Shown piece after piece: positions 30,465 to 32,329 of a stretch of 32,329 nt of DNA. The notes beneath the pieces were generated by a model. The model was not told the origin of the DNA and searched no databases. It saw only the letters and a program-made list of their open reading frames with translations. The stretch spans positions 1-32,329 of the forward strand of contig NZ_JACXLD010000013.1 in the NCBI RefSeq assembly GCF_014705705.1, written 5' to 3'. A program made the translations under genes and the position numbers. Origin of the DNA: Spongiibacter pelagi. GTDB taxonomy: Bacteria; Pseudomonadota; Gammaproteobacteria; Pseudomonadales; Spongiibacteraceae. Positions within the stretch are counted from its first letter, which is position 1; every line of letters begins with the position of its first letter.

Positions 30465-31717
30465 TTATATATGTACACTCGGCACGCTGAATAAATTGGT
30501 TGTATAACTCGGCGACCTGTACTGCTGCCGCATAAACCACTTCTTTTTAATACCGTCGCTGGCGAGCTGGATTGTTCCTCTTCCATAGCGGCGGTTTACA
30601 CCATCTAGAAGCGCCATCAGTTGGTCGGATTCTTTGGGTTGTCCTAGCTCGAACATATCGCTCTGCATGTATCTGCGATCGATCATTTCTATGATGCCGA
30701 CTCCGGCTTTCAGGTAACTGAATCCCGGTTTATAAAGTTGCTCTGCTGCATATCTGGCGTAATGACTGATCAATCTCGTGTCATTCGTGGGATAAGGCAG
30801 TTGCACGACCGTACTGCGGCTGTAGTACTGTTTGTCATAGGGACTGGTTTGTATAAACACATGTAGGGTTGTTGCTAGATGCTGTTGCCGGCGCAGCTTT
30901 TCCGCAGCGCGGCTGGCATAGAGCGACACCGCTTCTTTGATTGGGGGGAGTGATGTCGCCTTTACCCCAAAGCCTCTCGTGCAATAAATCTGCTTCTTCG
31001 CAGGCGGATGCTCTTCCAGTTCCAAGCACGCCTCACCATTAAGCTCCGCTACCGTTCTTTCCAGATTGACGCTGAATTTGCGCCTGAGCAACTTGGTATT
31101 GGCATTAGCCAAATCCCAGGCGGTTTCGATCTTTAAATCGGCTAAGTGTGCCTTGAGCCTTCGTCCAATGCCCCAGACCTTGTCTACCGACATTTTTCGC
31201 AGTACCCATTCCCTTTGATCTTCCCGCTCCATCTGGCAAACCCCATTCAGGGCTGGAATTTTTTCGCCGCATGGTTTGCTGCTTTGGCGAGGGTTTTGGT
31301 TTTGGCCAGTCCCACACAAACAGGTAAGCGGGCTTCTTTCCAAATCCGTTGTTTTATCGATTGACCCAAGGGTTTTAGATCCGGAGGCATGCCTGTGAAC
31401 TGGATAAACATCTCATCAATGCTGTAGACCTCAACATGGGGTGAGTAGTCTTTCAGCATGGTCATGACTCTGGATGACATATCGCCATACAGAGGGTAGT
31501 TACTACTAAAGACCGCTACCTTATGTTTTTTTAGTAAGGGCTCCACTTTGAAATACAGGGTTAGATCAGGCACACCAAGTTCTTTGGCTTCCTTACTTCT
31601 GGCCACAACAAAGCCATCATTGTTGCTGAGCACCACAACGGGCTTACCTCTGAGGTCAGGCCTAAAGATTTGCTCACAGGAGGCGTAGAAGGAATTGCAA
31701 TCGACAAGGGCAAACAT
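30465..31717 (-). pseudogene. umuC: UmuC DNA polymerase V subunit, frameshifted
   Basis: The Y-family translesion polymerase frame starts at ATG 31717: [16 protein letters not shown] (catalytic Asp) and [11 protein letters not shown] (SIDE motif, catalytic Asp/Glu). After NHAAKK it hits a stop just past an A6 run (31259-31264). The rest, [20 protein letters not shown] through VWGIGRRL (helix-hairpin-helix) and the little-finger domain to VPSVHI, continues in another frame to 30465. One inserted base restores about 417 aa, the normal UmuC length, so only this single event separates it from an intact gene. It follows umuD by 9 bp. It could be a real mutation, a homopolymer miscall or, less likely, programmed frameshifting. 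Confidence 0.85.
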
Positions 31718-31726
31718 CAGCTTCCC

Positions 31727-32173
31727 CTACCACGGCCAGCGACGGTGATAGTGGATATGGGCGGCCACAATACCCTCAATAATCAGATCAACCTCTTCTG
31801 GTAAAGGAATCGGTTTATGTCTCGCATTAGCAGGCAGTAACTGCCGGTGCTTTAGATCTAATACCTTACAGGTGAGCTGACCGTCCACTGCCGCAATAAC
31901 CACATCCCCTTGCTGGGGATTCAAAGACCGATCCACCAAGAGTAAGTCACCATCAAAGATCCCCAGCTCAATCATGGAGTCCCCGGAAGCTCTTACAAAG
32001 AACGTCGCGGAGGGATGACTGACCAAGTGCTCATTAAGATCGATATTTTTCTCAAGGTACTCCTCTGCCGGGCTCGGAAAGCCTGCCGAGACCTTGTCGC
32101 GAAACAGTGGGAGACGGGAGCGCCGCCCTAGGGCAGGAATCAACCTGCCGGGATAGAAGTCGGAATTAGCCAT
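31727..32173 (-). CDS. umuD: UmuD, SOS-response autoprotease
   Basis: 148 aa with the start at ATG 32173; an upstream in-frame extension to 32308 runs through the IS end and is not native. UmuD cleaves itself with RecA help to form UmuD-prime, the partner of UmuC in polymerase V. The cleavage site is Ala30-Gly31 (VSAGFPSPAEEY), the nucleophile Ser66 (SGDSM) and the general-base Lys103 (CKVL). The spacings (36 and 37 residues) equal those of E. coli UmuD. All key residues are present, so it should be functional. Its promoter region is shortened by an IS. Confidence 0.92.
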   Translation of the reverse strand: MANSDFYPGRLIPALGRRSRLPLFRDKVSAGFPSPAEEYLEKNIDLNEHLVSHPSATFFVRASGDSMIELGIFDGDLLLVDRSLNPQQGDVVIAAVDGQLTCKVLDLKHRQLLPANARHKPIPLPEEVDLIIEGIVAAHIHYHRRWPW

Positions 32174-32208
32174 GATGTTTAACAATGAAATAAACTGGAC
32201 GTATATAA

Positions 32209-32329
32209 GGGGTATCCATTTAGCTCCACATAGCGTATAACTACTGGATGGATATCCATACTTTATCCCCGATTGCCGGCAAAGACTACCCCCAAAATTG
32301 GAATGCATTCCTGGACTGGTTTTCCACTG
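32209..32329 (+). mobile_element. IS1595-family insertion sequence, left end
   Basis: GGGG at 32209-32212 is a plausible element start, following the AT-rich GTATATAA (a possible 8-bp target), and the transposase begins 39 bp later. The right end is outside the window, so the boundary and target duplication cannot be proven. Confidence 0.5.
32248..32329 (+). CDS. IS1595-family transposase, N-terminal fragment
   Basis: From ATG 32248 the frame reads MDIHTLSPIAGKDYPQNWNA then FLDWFST and runs off the window. The stretch YPQNWNAFLDWFSTE is the typical opening of IS1595/ISXO2-type transposases, before the zinc ribbon and DDE core. Only 27 residues are visible. Confidence 0.75.
   Translation, partial: MDIHTLSPIAGKDYPQNWNAFLDWFST

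Overview
The window looks like a chromosomal segment of a marine-type gammaproteobacterium (Cellvibrionales/Spongiibacteraceae-like). The basis is the protein repertoire: AraC regulators with the arabinose-binding-like N-domain, TonB receptor, Baeyer-Villiger monooxygenases, MpaB/DUF2236 oxygenase, a START protein, UmuDC. No rRNA, tRNA or CRISPR array was found. A metabolic core (about 5.6-22.7 kb) lies between two mobile regions.

1-5.2 kb: remains of an integron-type cassette array read on the minus strand. In transcription order it holds a 110-aa membrane protein, an attC-like site split by an IS1182-like element, a 769-aa RloC-like AAA_13 ATPase, a second attC-like site carrying what looks like a relic end of the same kind of IS, and a TIR-domain gene cut off after about 73 codons by an IS3-family element. 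Two of the cassettes resemble stand-alone phage-defence genes. No integron integrase is in the window.

5.6-22.7 kb: metabolic core. A minus-strand operon (acyl-CoA ligase, SDR, alpha/beta hydrolase, Baeyer-Villiger monooxygenase) fits the route alcohol to ketone to ester or lactone to acid to acyl-CoA. These are the enzyme classes of the mycobacterial mymA operon. Next come a NorE/NorF-like oxidase-accessory pair, an AraC regulator, a divergent TonB receptor, an MpaB-family oxygenase, a membrane protein/START/DUF445 operon, a second AraC regulator and a second monooxygenase of the AlmA/EthA/MymA type. A shared motif, AAAACCATTC, occurs in three intergenic regions next to the two AraC genes and may be their operator. 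The likely theme is uptake and oxidation of hydrophobic compounds such as long-chain or alicyclic alkanes, ketones or terpenoids.

22.7-32.3 kb: an accessory island. It holds a short tyrosine recombinase, a YhfG-Fic toxin-antitoxin pair, small and partly broken genes, a Uma2-family nuclease, a degenerate HTH gene, an H-NS-like protein, three tiny ORFs (two of them apparently paralogous mini membrane proteins), an unknown 149-aa protein, a GIY-YIG nuclease divergent from an XRE regulator, and umuD plus a frameshifted umuC. A nearly identical palindromic 24-bp site occurs in opposite orientations at 26845 and 30308, bracketing the H-NS-to-XRE module. An IS1595-family element begins 35 bp upstream of umuD and runs off the window.
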